DNA of 26,748 bases from Wukongarchaeum sp048886645 (GCA_048886645.1 JBHLKN010000020.1:1-26748), one strand, 5' to 3'; shown: positions 8,802-16,792, counted from the stretch's first letter. Numbers and translations are program-made. Notes: generated by a model from the sequence alone, not told the origin.

Positions 8802-9197
8802 TCAGGGAGGAGCTATAGGGGTTATTTTTTCTGTGGTTCTTTTTATGGTAGCTTTTATGTTTTTATAGTGAGGTATGCTACTTCCTTGAGGGGGTCCTGT
8901 GAGGAGATTAGCCCAAGGCCCGTTGGGTATTGCTATAACCCCCTTTTGAACCCCGCTTTCTTTTACTACTTTAACTACAGCTGAGCCGTAATTTGTCGTT
9001 ATTTTAACTCTGTCTCCTTCACTTAAACTCAACGATTTGAAGTCTTCTTCGCTTATTTTACACAAACCCATTGCTTCAACATATTCTTCACTATTTTCAT
9101 CAAGATTTTCCCTAGCCCCTTGCTCCGCCGTTCTTATAGTGATTAAAACGACTTCTATCTCAGGCTCTCCTAAAAGAGACCTATCAACTAAAGGCAT
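8802..9197 (-). CDS. fwdD: formylmethanofuran dehydrogenase subunit D
   Basis: A 131-residue protein matching the molybdopterin-dinucleotide-binding FwdD/FmdD family. It has the LSEGDRVKITTNYGSAVVKV segment of the double-psi barrel and the near-C-terminal IPNGPWANLLTGPPQGSSIP motif. With FwdB it forms the W/Mo active-site unit that reduces CO2 to formate. The ATG at 9197 is preferred because GGTGG lies four bases upstream. A longer frame to 9230 lacks support. It stands alone on the minus strand between the polyferredoxin and hdrC genes, apart from fwdB, which is unusual because fwdD and fwdB are normally adjacent. Confidence 0.88.
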   Translation of the reverse strand: MPLVDRSLLGEPEIEVVLITIRTAEQGARENLDENSEEYVEAMGLCKISEEDFKSLSLSEGDRVKITTNYGSAVVKVVKESGVQKGVIAIPNGPWANLLTGPPQGSSIPHYKNIKATIKRTTEKITPIAPP

Positions 9198-9320
9198 AAA
9201 ACCACCATCAAATAATTTATTAATATACATTTTTAAAATATTACTGGTTTTATGGTTTTAGTTTTACTTTTTGTTTAAATGAATATATTCTTTTAGTCAG
9301 GTTTTTATAGGTGGTCTTTT

Positions 9321-9902
9321 TTGTCCGATTACTTGGGATTTAATAAGCAGGCTGAGAATGGGAGTAGTTGGAACTGGTCTTTTTATGATAAGATTATGAA
9401 GAGGAAGATTTTTGCGTCTTTTAATTTTACATTGTGTTATCAGTGTGGTAAATGTGTGGGTATTTGTCCTGCTGCTCAACATTCAAATTTTAATCCGCGG
9501 TTGATTATTCGTGATGTTTTGTTCGGGGAACTTAATCGTGTTTTGGAGGGGGAGGATATTTGGTTATGTTTTGATTGTTTTGATTGTAAGATTAGGTGTC
9601 CTATGAATTTAGATATTCCGGAGTTGATTCATAGTTTAAGGGTTGAGGCTTTACTTCACGCTCACTATCAAAAGGGTTTAAAGACGTTTTTGAAGTTTGG
9701 GAGGAACATATTGGAGACTGGTGCAACAATTTCTTTGAGGGGGAGAGTGAAAAAGGTGAGGAAACTTTTGGGAATGGTTGAAAACCCTATATCTGAACAG
9801 GCTGTAGAAGAGCTTAAGGTGATTGCTGAGGAAACTGGTTTGAACAAGCATCTTGATTTTTGTGAATGTTTAATTGAAGAGAAAAAGAGGGAAAAACGGT
9901 GA
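9321..9902 (+). CDS. hdrC: heterodisulfide reductase subunit C
   Basis: A 193-residue cytoplasmic iron-sulfur protein. Two cubane motifs are visible: CYQCGKCVGICPAAQ near residues 34-48 and CFDCFDCKIRCPM near 80-92. The helical C-terminal part is typical of HdrC. It passes electrons from HdrA to the HdrB noncubane clusters. The TTG start at 9321 has AGGTGG upstream at a fair distance. It lies just before hdrB, and the shared hdrCB order is the usual one. It is separated from hdrA by the polyferredoxin and the antisense fwdD, so it probably has its own promoter. Confidence 0.93.
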   Translation: MSDYLGFNKQAENGSSWNWSFYDKIMKRKIFASFNFTLCYQCGKCVGICPAAQHSNFNPRLIIRDVLFGELNRVLEGEDIWLCFDCFDCKIRCPMNLDIPELIHSLRVEALLHAHYQKGLKTFLKFGRNILETGATISLRGRVKKVRKLLGMVENPISEQAVEELKVIAEETGLNKHLDFCECLIEEKKREKR

Positions 9903-9939
9903 AGTGAGGGATGTTGATAAAGGTTCGGGTGATTTATTG

Positions 9940-10881
9940 ATGGGTATTAATGGAGAGCGGTTGGAGAAGATACCTGTAGATGGCCCCTTTTATGTATTTA
10001 AGAGCTGTATTTCAAGCAATGTTTATCCTGGGATTGAGGCTTGTACTTGGAAGATTTTGGAAAGTTTAGGGATTTCTGTTGTGGATACGGATCAGCAGAC
10101 TTGTTGTGGTGGTTTTACTTATTTTGCGACTGTTTCACCTGAAGATACTTTTTTAGCTACGGTGGCGCGAAACTTTTCAGTGATTGAGGAAGTTGCTTCA
10201 GACATGCTGGTTATTTGTAACGCTTGTTTTAGTGTGTTACATTATTTTGAGAATATTACTGAGCATTTTCCAGACCTCAAAGTGAAGATCGATAAGGTTC
10301 TTTCAAAGATCGATAGAAAATATGAGGAGGGAAAGGTAAAATTTTGGCATATAGCAGAGTTCATATATAAGGTTAGGGAGGAGTTAACGCGGCAAATTAA
10401 GTTTAAATTAAATGGTTTAAAGATTGCCGTGCATTATGGATGTCACTATTTACGATCATGTCCAGAAGCAGCGATAGATAACCCTGAGTCTCCTACTTTT
10501 CTTGAAGAGGTTGTGGAAACTTTTGGAGGTACACCTGTAAATTACAAAGAGAAAGATTTATGCTGTGGTTCTGGATGGATACAGCGCTATACTGCAAGGG
10601 ACTTATCCTTACAAATAACTGCTAGAAAAATTGATAGCATTATTAAGGAGGATGCAGATCTAATCCTTGTGGTTTGTCCTTTCTGCTTGGCTGTGCTTGA
10701 TAACGCTCAGGTAGAGCTTGAAACTTTTGAGCTTTTAGAGTCGAGGATACCTGTTCTACACCTAACACAGCTTATAGCTTTGTTGTTAGGATACGATCCA
10801 GATGAAACATTAGGTGTACAACTGCATACCACGCCTGTAACACCTTTCATCGAAAAACTTATGGAAAATGTGACAGAATAA
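9940..10881 (+). CDS. hdrB: heterodisulfide reductase subunit B
   Basis: About 313 residues. Both CCG domains (PF02754) are present: Cys in FKSCISSN, TCCGGFTYF and ICNACFS in the first half, then HYGCHYLRSCP, DLCCGSGW and VVCPFCL in the second. Together these give the Cx(n)CCGx(n)CxxC ligands of the two noncubane [4Fe-4S] clusters that cleave the CoM-S-S-CoB disulfide in methanogens. In an organism without methyl-CoM reductase the substrate may be another disulfide. I prefer the ATG at 9940, which has GGTGA seven bases upstream. A GTG at 9904 and an upstream in-frame ATG at 9874, which overlaps hdrC, are alternatives. Translation is probably coupled to hdrC. Confidence 0.92.
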   Translation: MGINGERLEKIPVDGPFYVFKSCISSNVYPGIEACTWKILESLGISVVDTDQQTCCGGFTYFATVSPEDTFLATVARNFSVIEEVASDMLVICNACFSVLHYFENITEHFPDLKVKIDKVLSKIDRKYEEGKVKFWHIAEFIYKVREELTRQIKFKLNGLKIAVHYGCHYLRSCPEAAIDNPESPTFLEEVVETFGGTPVNYKEKDLCCGSGWIQRYTARDLSLQITARKIDSIIKEDADLILVVCPFCLAVLDNAQVELETFELLESRIPVLHLTQLIALLLGYDPDETLGVQLHTTPVTPFIEKLMENVTE

Positions 10882-10925
10882 AGCTTTTCTTTTCGTTAAT
10901 AGTTTTTGAAGGCGGCTATTCTTAA

Positions 10926-10997
10926 ATGAACGAACAAGATTTTGTAAAAGTTTTAATAATTGATAGAAATAATAACGCTGAGCAGGTAATTGAAACC
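10926..10997 (+). CDS. N-terminal fragment of an unidentified gene, cut by scaffold gap
   Basis: An ATG shortly after hdrB opens a frame of 24 codons (MNEQDFVKVLIIDR and on) that runs into the run of N. It may be the start of the gene whose end appears after the gap, or a different gene, since the true gap length is unknown. I cannot identify the family from so few residues. Confidence 0.4.
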
Positions 10998-11097
10998 NNN
11001 NNNNNNNNNNNNNNNNNNNNNNNNNNNNNNNNNNNNNNNNNNNNNNNNNNNNNNNNNNNNNNNNNNNNNNNNNNNNNNNNNNNNNNNNNNNNNNNNN
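10998..11097. other. assembly gap of 100 N
   Basis: Exactly 100 N, the conventional placeholder for a scaffold join of unknown length. Any frame drawn across it is artificial. The two sides may be further apart than shown. Confidence 0.98.
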
Positions 11098-11098
11098 C

Positions 11099-11266
11099 CA
11101 TCATACGGATGCAGTTAGACGTGCTGGACTTTTAACGCAAAGTTATTGTGCCGGTACTAGGGGATATGACCTGATAAAAGGGGCAGGTTCCATTTATACC
11201 GCTGCAAAAATCCATGCGAAAGCAGTTGAACGTGCCCTTAAAAAGGCTCTAAAAACAAATAAATAA
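11099..11266 (+). CDS. C-terminal fragment of an unidentified protein
   Basis: After the gap a frame is open for 55 codons to TAA at 11264. The peptide begins HHTDAVRRAGLLTQSYCAG and continues with TRGYDLIKGAGSIYTAAK and a basic helical tail. The composition looks like a real protein end: a Gly-rich stretch and then an amphipathic helix. I do not recognise the family. Its frame differs from that of the fragment before the gap, which means nothing given the placeholder length. Confidence 0.5.
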   Translation, partial: HHTDAVRRAGLLTQSYCAGTRGYDLIKGAGSIYTAAKIHAKAVERALKKALKTNK

Positions 11267-11311
11267 CTGATAAGTTATGGGGGGATGTAGGCTAGACAGT
11301 TCGTGGGAATT

Positions 11312-12562
11312 ATGATAATAGAGGAATATAAGGCAAAATCACTCGTTAGAACCTGCTCACCTTCTCTTTTTTCATGGGGTGAAGCTTATTTAAATCCTTA
11401 TCAGGGATGTTATCATGATTGCAAATACTGCGACGGTAAATCAGAAGGCTATTACATGCACGTCGATTTCGGCGAACGTATCCGTATAAAGATAAATGCC
11501 CCACAACTCTTCGAACAATTTCTAAAAAAGAAAGGTTTTATCCCCCTTCATCGTGAAAAAACTTCAACCTTAGTCGACTTTTTACCTTCAAAGGATTCAT
11601 TTCAGTTCCATCAACCAGGAAAATTTATCGTCCACATTGGTGGTGGCGTTTGCGACGTCTATCAACCAGCCGAAAAAGAGATTAAAATCACTCGAAAATT
11701 GCTTCAGATTACTTATGACTACAAATTTCCAGTTTTTATTCTCACCAAAAACAAGTTTGTCCTTAGGGATCTTGATCTTCTTAAAAAGATTAACGGAGAA
11801 ACTTATGCGAACGTTTCATTCACAATTACCTTAGCTGATGAAAAAGTGCAAAAAATCTTTGAGCCTAGAGCCAGTACAACTCAAGAACGTTTTGAAGCAA
11901 TCAAGACACTTCGAGAGGAGGGCATTCATTCAGGCGTATATTTCTATCCTACTCTACCATTTATCGGTGATACAGACGAGAATATGCAAGCGATATATGA
12001 ACAAGCAAAAAAAGTAGGAGCAGAATTCATATATTGCTGGGGTTTAACTTTGAAGCCAGGCCGTAATAAGCAAGAATTTTTCCAAACATTAGAAAAACAT
12101 TTTCCCTCGCTCCTTCCAAAATACGAAAAACTGTACGGCAACGAAGATAAATATGGAAACTTAGATGTTGCCCAAGCTAGAGAAATGGGATTATCATGGC
12201 TAGAGGTTAAAGGATACAAACTAGGTTATGAATATGGAATACCATACGCTGTCAAGCGCTATATTCCAGACGGTCGGATTGAAAAAAACCTAAGACTCTC
12301 AGAAATTTTACGAAAAATGGCATTTATTAAAGGCTTTATTCTTCAGAATTCACGGTCAGAAGTTCGGAGATTAACTCAAGCATCAATGTTTCTCGAAAAA
12401 TTTCACCACGATATTTCCAAACTGAAAAAAGAAGAGCTTGAAAAGCTCCCTATTTCAAAAAAAATACATCCATACGTATTAGGATTTGTTAAGGAAAACA
12501 AAAGCCATTATCTTGAAGAATTAGAGGAAAAAGCTTACAAAACTACTTCTAAGGAAGTATAG
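11312..12562 (+). CDS. radical SAM protein, SplB/COG1533-like
   Basis: About 416 residues. The radical SAM motif CYHDCKYC (Cys33, Cys37, Cys40) is close to the N-terminus. The surrounding NPYQGCYHDCKYCDG and the later FILTKNKF, FTITLADE and KIFEPRAS segments resemble the spore-photolyase-like radical SAM family. The SplB-specific DNA repair function is not implied, and the substrate is unknown. The C-terminal third is helical and Lys/Glu-rich. The ATG at 11312 is chosen; a GTG at 11303 is in frame. The stop is two bases before the next start, so the two genes are an operon. Codon use looks richer in A and C than the G/T-rich plus-strand genes before the gap, which may reflect different ancestry. 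Confidence 0.82.
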   Translation: MIIEEYKAKSLVRTCSPSLFSWGEAYLNPYQGCYHDCKYCDGKSEGYYMHVDFGERIRIKINAPQLFEQFLKKKGFIPLHREKTSTLVDFLPSKDSFQFHQPGKFIVHIGGGVCDVYQPAEKEIKITRKLLQITYDYKFPVFILTKNKFVLRDLDLLKKINGETYANVSFTITLADEKVQKIFEPRASTTQERFEAIKTLREEGIHSGVYFYPTLPFIGDTDENMQAIYEQAKKVGAEFIYCWGLTLKPGRNKQEFFQTLEKHFPSLLPKYEKLYGNEDKYGNLDVAQAREMGLSWLEVKGYKLGYEYGIPYAVKRYIPDGRIEKNLRLSEILRKMAFIKGFILQNSRSEVRRLTQASMFLEKFHHDISKLKKEELEKLPISKKIHPYVLGFVKENKSHYLEELEEKAYKTTSKEV

Positions 12563-12564
12563 AT

Positions 12565-13326
12565 ATGGATGGTAAAATTCAGAGACTCATCAAAAGATTC
12601 GTGAAAAACTATAAGACCCAAAATAAAACTGAAACTGATTGGAATGATCCGCTTGTTGCTTTTGCAGATGCAAATGATCTATTATTTGAAAGATTAAAAA
12701 CGGATATTATCCCTTCTCATAACACTCCAACTGAATTATTAAACGACGCAAAAACTGTTATTTCCTATTTTATTCCCTTTAAAGAAGAAATTGCTCAAAG
12801 CAATGTTGGAGGAAGATACTGCTCGAAAGAATGGGCAATAGCATATATAGAAACTAACAAATTGATCTCGGATCTTAATAAATATTTAGCGAAAGAATTA
12901 GAAAAATTAAACTTCAAGTCTGTTATAAAACCTCCAACATATGATTTTGATAAAAAAACATTGATTAGTAATTGGTCACACAAACACGTTGCATTTATTT
13001 CGGGTTTGGGCAAATTTGGATCGCACAAAATGTTGATCACTGAAAAAGGTTGTTGTGGAAGATTAGGTACTTTAATTACCAGTGCAAAAATTCAGCCAAC
13101 AAAAAGATCCAACAAAGAATTTTGTTTATTTAAACATAATACAACATGCAAGAAATGTTTCGAAAAATGCACCTTTGGAGCATTAACAGTTGAATCATAT
13201 GAGAGGCATAAATGCTATGAAACTTGTTTATCAAATGCAAATATTTATTCTGGATTAGGATTACCTAGTGCTTGTGGAAAATGTGCTTGTGGAGTTCCTT
13301 GCTCCTTTAGTAATCCTGTAAAGTGA
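12565..13326 (+). CDS. iron-sulfur protein related to epoxyqueuosine reductase (COG1600)
   Basis: A 253-residue protein. The middle and C-terminal parts carry the COG1600 features: ISGLGKFGSHKMLITEKGCC, GRLGTLITSAKI, then Cys clusters CLFKHNTTCKKCFEKCTFG, CYETC and CGKCACGVPC. These would hold one or two [4Fe-4S] clusters. True QueG also binds a cobamide and acts in queuosine synthesis, which archaea are not known to perform in this way, so the role here is open. The tight spacing with the radical SAM gene suggests that the two work on one substrate. The gene is visibly AT-rich. Confidence 0.75.
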   Translation: MDGKIQRLIKRFVKNYKTQNKTETDWNDPLVAFADANDLLFERLKTDIIPSHNTPTELLNDAKTVISYFIPFKEEIAQSNVGGRYCSKEWAIAYIETNKLISDLNKYLAKELEKLNFKSVIKPPTYDFDKKTLISNWSHKHVAFISGLGKFGSHKMLITEKGCCGRLGTLITSAKIQPTKRSNKEFCLFKHNTTCKKCFEKCTFGALTVESYERHKCYETCLSNANIYSGLGLPSACGKCACGVPCSFSNPVK

Positions 13327-13376
13327 ATTCATCAAAGTATTGTTAAAATTTAAATTTGAATGCTGTTGTCTCCCTC

Positions 13377-13475
13377 ATGACGAAATATCACATAATTTTA
13401 ACTCGAGTATGCAATCTTAATTGTGTTTATTGTAGGAATACACCTAAAACAAGGACCAAGAGATCTTTAAATTAA
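13377..13475 (+). pseudogene. remnant of a radical SAM gene (N-terminal 32 codons)
   Basis: The ATG at 13377 opens a 32-codon frame, MTKYHIILTRVCNLNCVYCR and 12 more residues, ending at TAA 13473-13475. CNLNCVYC is a textbook radical SAM CxxxCxxC motif at the position where many archaeal radical SAM peptide-modifying enzymes begin. The 250-plus residues expected after it are missing, and only 16 bases remain before the convergent porD stop. The simplest reading is a deletion remnant. An alternative is a functional cluster-binding mini-peptide, which I consider unlikely. Confidence 0.6.
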
Positions 13476-13491
13476 AAAAGAAGAAGGTATT

Positions 13492-13803
13492 CTATTCTCT
13501 TGCCATTTCAATAGCGTTTACAGGACATTCTTTTTCACATATCCCGCAACCTTTACAATAATCATAATTTATGTCCAGACGGAGCTTATCTCCTTCTTTT
13601 GACACCAATATAGCCATATCTGGGCAGAACAACCAACATTTCATGCAGCGGGTGCATTCCTCGTCATCAATCACGGGTTTGAAACCTCCCCTCCACGAAC
13701 CCGTTTTGTAGGCGAGGCTTGTTGCGGGTTCAGGAACAATACCTGCAATAGGAAGCTCTTCCCAAGTAAGTTCAGCTACTTTTAAACTCTTCATTTTTTT
13801 CAT
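13492..13803 (-). CDS. porD: pyruvate/2-oxoacid:ferredoxin oxidoreductase delta subunit-like 2[4Fe-4S] ferredoxin
   Basis: About 103 residues. It has the PorD/VorD layout: an N-terminal segment with LTWEELPIAG and TGSWRGGFKPVID, then two ferredoxin motifs, CTRCMKCWLFCPD and CKGCGICEKECPV. In the enzyme it takes electrons from the TPP-bearing subunits and passes them to ferredoxin. The ATG at 13803 has GGGGA seven bases upstream; ATGs at 13809 and 13794 are possible. No porA, porB or porC is adjacent, so this is an orphan copy. It could serve a distant enzyme or act as a free ferredoxin. Confidence 0.82.
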   Translation of the reverse strand: MKKMKSLKVAELTWEELPIAGIVPEPATSLAYKTGSWRGGFKPVIDDEECTRCMKCWLFCPDMAILVSKEGDKLRLDINYDYCKGCGICEKECPVNAIEMARE

Positions 13804-13969
13804 CTTCATGTCCCCTTTAAACGTAAAGTTGCCACATTTATGGTTTCGTTTTTTTAACAAGTAGCACTATAAATATTTTTAGTTTCAAAAACTTAAGTAA
13901 AAAAACTTTCTCAAGCATTTTATGCATCTAGTATAAAAAACCAAAAATATGTAGGAAATAAGGGAAAAA

Positions 13970-14938
13970 TTAGACGGGATAAGCGCCACAGGTTTTGCAA
14001 AAGTCTGATTTTTCGGACACGTTTGCTTGGCAATAGGAACAAGTTTTCTTTTTTGGGTCATCTGGTTTTGGGGGACCAAACAGAGATCTATAAGTTTCAT
14101 AATAGAAGAAGTGTTCCTTGTCGCGGATTGTTACTTTGTCTTCTTCTAGATATTTTTGTTTTTTTTCGGAAAATTCTTCGTCGGGAATTTTTATGCTTAA
14201 CTTCTCTGTGAGGAATGTTGAGCCAGAGCCGAATTCTATGGGTGTTTTCACTCGCCAGATCAATTCGTCCGGAAGACTTCCTTCAAAAGCTTTTCTAAGG
14301 ATCCATTTACCGTGGGTTTCTCCCCTTTCCTTCCGAATTTTTAGTGAGGGATCGATCTCCATGGCAAATGTTTTAAACTCAGGGTCAAGGAAAGGGATTT
14401 TTACCTCTATCCCCAAACTTTTTCCTAAATCAACGCTTGAAAAATGCATCCATCTCCATAGTTTTTTGAGTTTTTCTTCAAGTTCTTCTTTCTCTAAGTT
14501 GAATAGGATGGTGTATCCTGCCAAAAGCTCGTCAGCACCGTCTCCAGTCATAATAGTGCTGATTCCGTTTTCCTTTGCTTTTTTTAAGCCTATTAATATG
14601 GTTACGCTGTTTCTGACTTCCATCGGGTCAAAAGATCGCATTATTCTTACTACATCTTTAATCGCTTTAATCGCTTCTTCTTCGTCAAAATAATGGATTA
14701 AGTGTTGTTTGAGTTTTAGGTAATTTGCCATCTTTTTTGCAAACTCTACATCAGGTGCTTTGCCTTCCTTAAAACCCACTGTAAATGCGTTTAAAGAACT
14801 AACATGTTTAGAAGCAACGAGAGCTATCAAGGAGGTATCTAAACCGCCGGAAAGCAGGATTCCTTCACCAAGATTTCGTTTCACAGCTTCTTCAAATAAA
14901 GATCGAAGTTTATAAGAGATCTCCTCTACTGAAACCAT
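13970..14938 (-). CDS. asparagine-synthetase-like PP-loop protein with C-terminal zinc ribbon
   Basis: A 322-residue protein. The ATP pyrophosphatase signature LSGGLDTS is near residue 28. The AsnB-type motif TGDGADELLAGY in mid-protein and the later IPFLDPEF segment place it in the asparagine synthase C-terminal domain family. The N-terminal glutamine amidotransferase domain of AsnB is absent, so it would need free ammonia or a partner, or it may adenylate another carboxylate. The end carries a zinc ribbon: Cys300, Cys303, Cys314 and Cys317. The start ATG at 14938 has AAGGAAGA upstream. It is on the same strand as porD and aor but separated from both by about 100-170 bases. Confidence 0.82.
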   Translation of the reverse strand: MVSVEEISYKLRSLFEEAVKRNLGEGILLSGGLDTSLIALVASKHVSSLNAFTVGFKEGKAPDVEFAKKMANYLKLKQHLIHYFDEEEAIKAIKDVVRIMRSFDPMEVRNSVTILIGLKKAKENGISTIMTGDGADELLAGYTILFNLEKEELEEKLKKLWRWMHFSSVDLGKSLGIEVKIPFLDPEFKTFAMEIDPSLKIRKERGETHGKWILRKAFEGSLPDELIWRVKTPIEFGSGSTFLTEKLSIKIPDEEFSEKKQKYLEEDKVTIRDKEHFFYYETYRSLFGPPKPDDPKKKTCSYCQANVSEKSDFCKTCGAYPV

Positions 14939-15034
14939 AAACTAGTCTTCCTTAACCGTTTTTATCGCAGATTTTGTTTTTCTGTTGCTTGCTAGCTTGG
15001 TCACTTATATCTTTTTCTTTTTCCCGTTTTATTC

Positions 15035-16792
15035 CTAGACTTTTTTGAAATATGCTTTTACTGCCTCCCTTATCATTTCTTCATCTATTTGACCATGAGG
15101 GGTTATTGTTTCTAAGGCTCTTTTCGGTATTCTTAGATTTTCTGGCTTGAATCCTTCACGTAGTTTGAATTTTTGCTTTAGTTTAAGCACCTCATAACCC
15201 ATGTTTTTAAGCTCTGTTTCAGTAAAATTGTAACCCATAGTGTTTAAGGCTTTTACCACCAAATCTTCAGTATAAACTCCCCTTGCAAAGAAACAAACAA
15301 TTAAACTTGAAAGAACCTGTCGCCATGCCTCTTCTTCGAACAACTTTTCAGCAATTTTTTCAGGGGTAAACTCCATTTCAGCTTTTTTCGCAAGCATCTT
15401 TTGATCCAAGCTATAACCTCCAGAGTCTAAGTGACTGTGTCTTGCCCCCGTCAAGTGGTTTATAATCGCGGCAGGGCCTGTGTGATAGCCTGGCATCTCA
15501 TTTCCCCCAAAGGCTAAAGCAAAATCTAATCCTCCATACTTTGAAGCTGCAGCCTCAACACCCTTTGCCAAGTACGTATAGAATTCGTTGGGTTGATACA
15601 TTATGTGCGTAATGGCTTCTATGTAAGCGTTATAGTCTCCCCAAGAAAATGTTAAATCTAAAGTTTCTTTCGTGGAAATTAACCCCTTTTCCATGGCTTC
15701 CGTAGCCCAAGCTAAAACGACTCCGACACTCATGGCGTCTAAGCCTAGTAATTCTACTTCGTGTATGAGTTTTAAGGCACCTTGAGTGTTTGAGATCCCT
15801 AGCATAGATCCGAGGGAGTATAGGGGTTCGTAATCGTAAGAAACCCATGTTGTTTTATAGAAGTAGGATTCGTCTTCATAAGGTTCTCTTAGAGTGGCAA
15901 GGTGGATACAAGCAACTGGGCAATGGGCACAAGCTGTTCTTCTGCCTAAAAAGAATTCGGCAAGTACTTCTCCTGAAATATTTTCGCCTGCATCAAAACT
16001 TGTGCTTTTCAGGTTTTTCGTAGGTAATCCTCCGAGCTCGTTTAGAACCAATATGTTTGAAGCAGTACCTAACTCATGATATTTTTTTAAGAGGGCGGAT
16101 TTCACTTCTTTATCGTAGATCTCTTTGTAGACTTTCCTGTATTCAGTCTTATTTACTACAGGGAAGGTTTTTTTGCCTGAAATCACTAAAGCTTTTAATT
16201 TTTTGCTTCCGAAAACTGCCCCCAATCCAAGCCTTCCAAAATGTCTGTAAGTTTCGGTGACAACCATAGAATAGCGTACAAGGTGTTCTCCTGCTCCTCC
16301 TATGCGCATAATAGTCCTTACTCCCGCACCTTCTTCATTCTCTCTTATAATTCTACCCACACCATGGGTGCTTCTCATACCCCAATAAGTAGCACCATCT
16401 CTAAAATACACTTTATCCCCATGAATAGCAATATATACAGGGCTTTCAGAAGCTCCCTTTATCACGATGGCACCATAACCTGCAGACCTGAGGGCTACAG
16501 CACTCCTTCCCCCACAATAACTTTCACCCAAATTACCAGTGAGGGGTGATTTGAACATAGCAGCGGTCTTTGAAGCCATGGGAAACATATTGACAAGAGG
16601 ACCTACAGCGAACACGATCACGTTATCAGGTCCTAAGGGATCTGCGCCTTGAGGACACTCTTCTGAAAGAAGTTGAATGGCTACACCAGCACCCCCAAGA
16701 TATTTTTCAAAAAGTTCCTCCCTTTCTTCTATCCAAAAGCTCCGTTTTGTAAGATCAATAAATAAAACCTTTGCTATTGTTTTATCAAGCAT
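15035..16792 (-). CDS. aor: aldehyde:ferredoxin oxidoreductase (tungsten-containing)
   Basis: A 585-residue protein of the AOR family (usual length about 600). The N-terminal tungstopterin domain is evident (YLGGAGVAIQLL, VGPLVNMFPMASKTAAMFKS, GNLGESYCGG). The [4Fe-4S] ligands are CAHCPVAC at 288-295 and Cys500 in LIVCFF, matching the classic AOR spacing. Known reaction: oxidation of aldehydes to acids, or the reverse, with low-potential electrons. Which aldehyde is used cannot be told; some family members have other substrates. The ATG at 16792 has GGAGGT eight bases upstream. The four-cluster ferredoxin gene lies immediately upstream, so the two are one operon. Confidence 0.93.
   Translation of the reverse strand: MLDKTIAKVLFIDLTKRSFWIEEREELFEKYLGGAGVAIQLLSEECPQGADPLGPDNVIVFAVGPLVNMFPMASKTAAMFKSPLTGNLGESYCGGRSAVALRSAGYGAIVIKGASESPVYIAIHGDKVYFRDGATYWGMRSTHGVGRIIRENEEGAGVRTIMRIGGAGEHLVRYSMVVTETYRHFGRLGLGAVFGSKKLKALVISGKKTFPVVNKTEYRKVYKEIYDKEVKSALLKKYHELGTASNILVLNELGGLPTKNLKSTSFDAGENISGEVLAEFFLGRRTACAHCPVACIHLATLREPYEDESYFYKTTWVSYDYEPLYSLGSMLGISNTQGALKLIHEVELLGLDAMSVGVVLAWATEAMEKGLISTKETLDLTFSWGDYNAYIEAITHIMYQPNEFYTYLAKGVEAAASKYGGLDFALAFGGNEMPGYHTGPAAIINHLTGARHSHLDSGGYSLDQKMLAKKAEMEFTPEKIAEKLFEEEAWRQVLSSLIVCFFARGVYTEDLVVKALNTMGYNFTETELKNMGYEVLKLKQKFKLREGFKPENLRIPKRALETITPHGQIDEEMIREAVKAYFKKV

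Noticed and set aside
10922..11135. Open frames running through the N stretch on both strands
   Set aside because: The 100 N are a placeholder, so the joined frames are artificial; only the parts outside the gap were kept.
11312..12562. True spore photoproduct lyase
   Set aside because: Only the radical SAM core and general family resemblance are visible; archaea of this kind do not form spores, so the specific function is not claimed.
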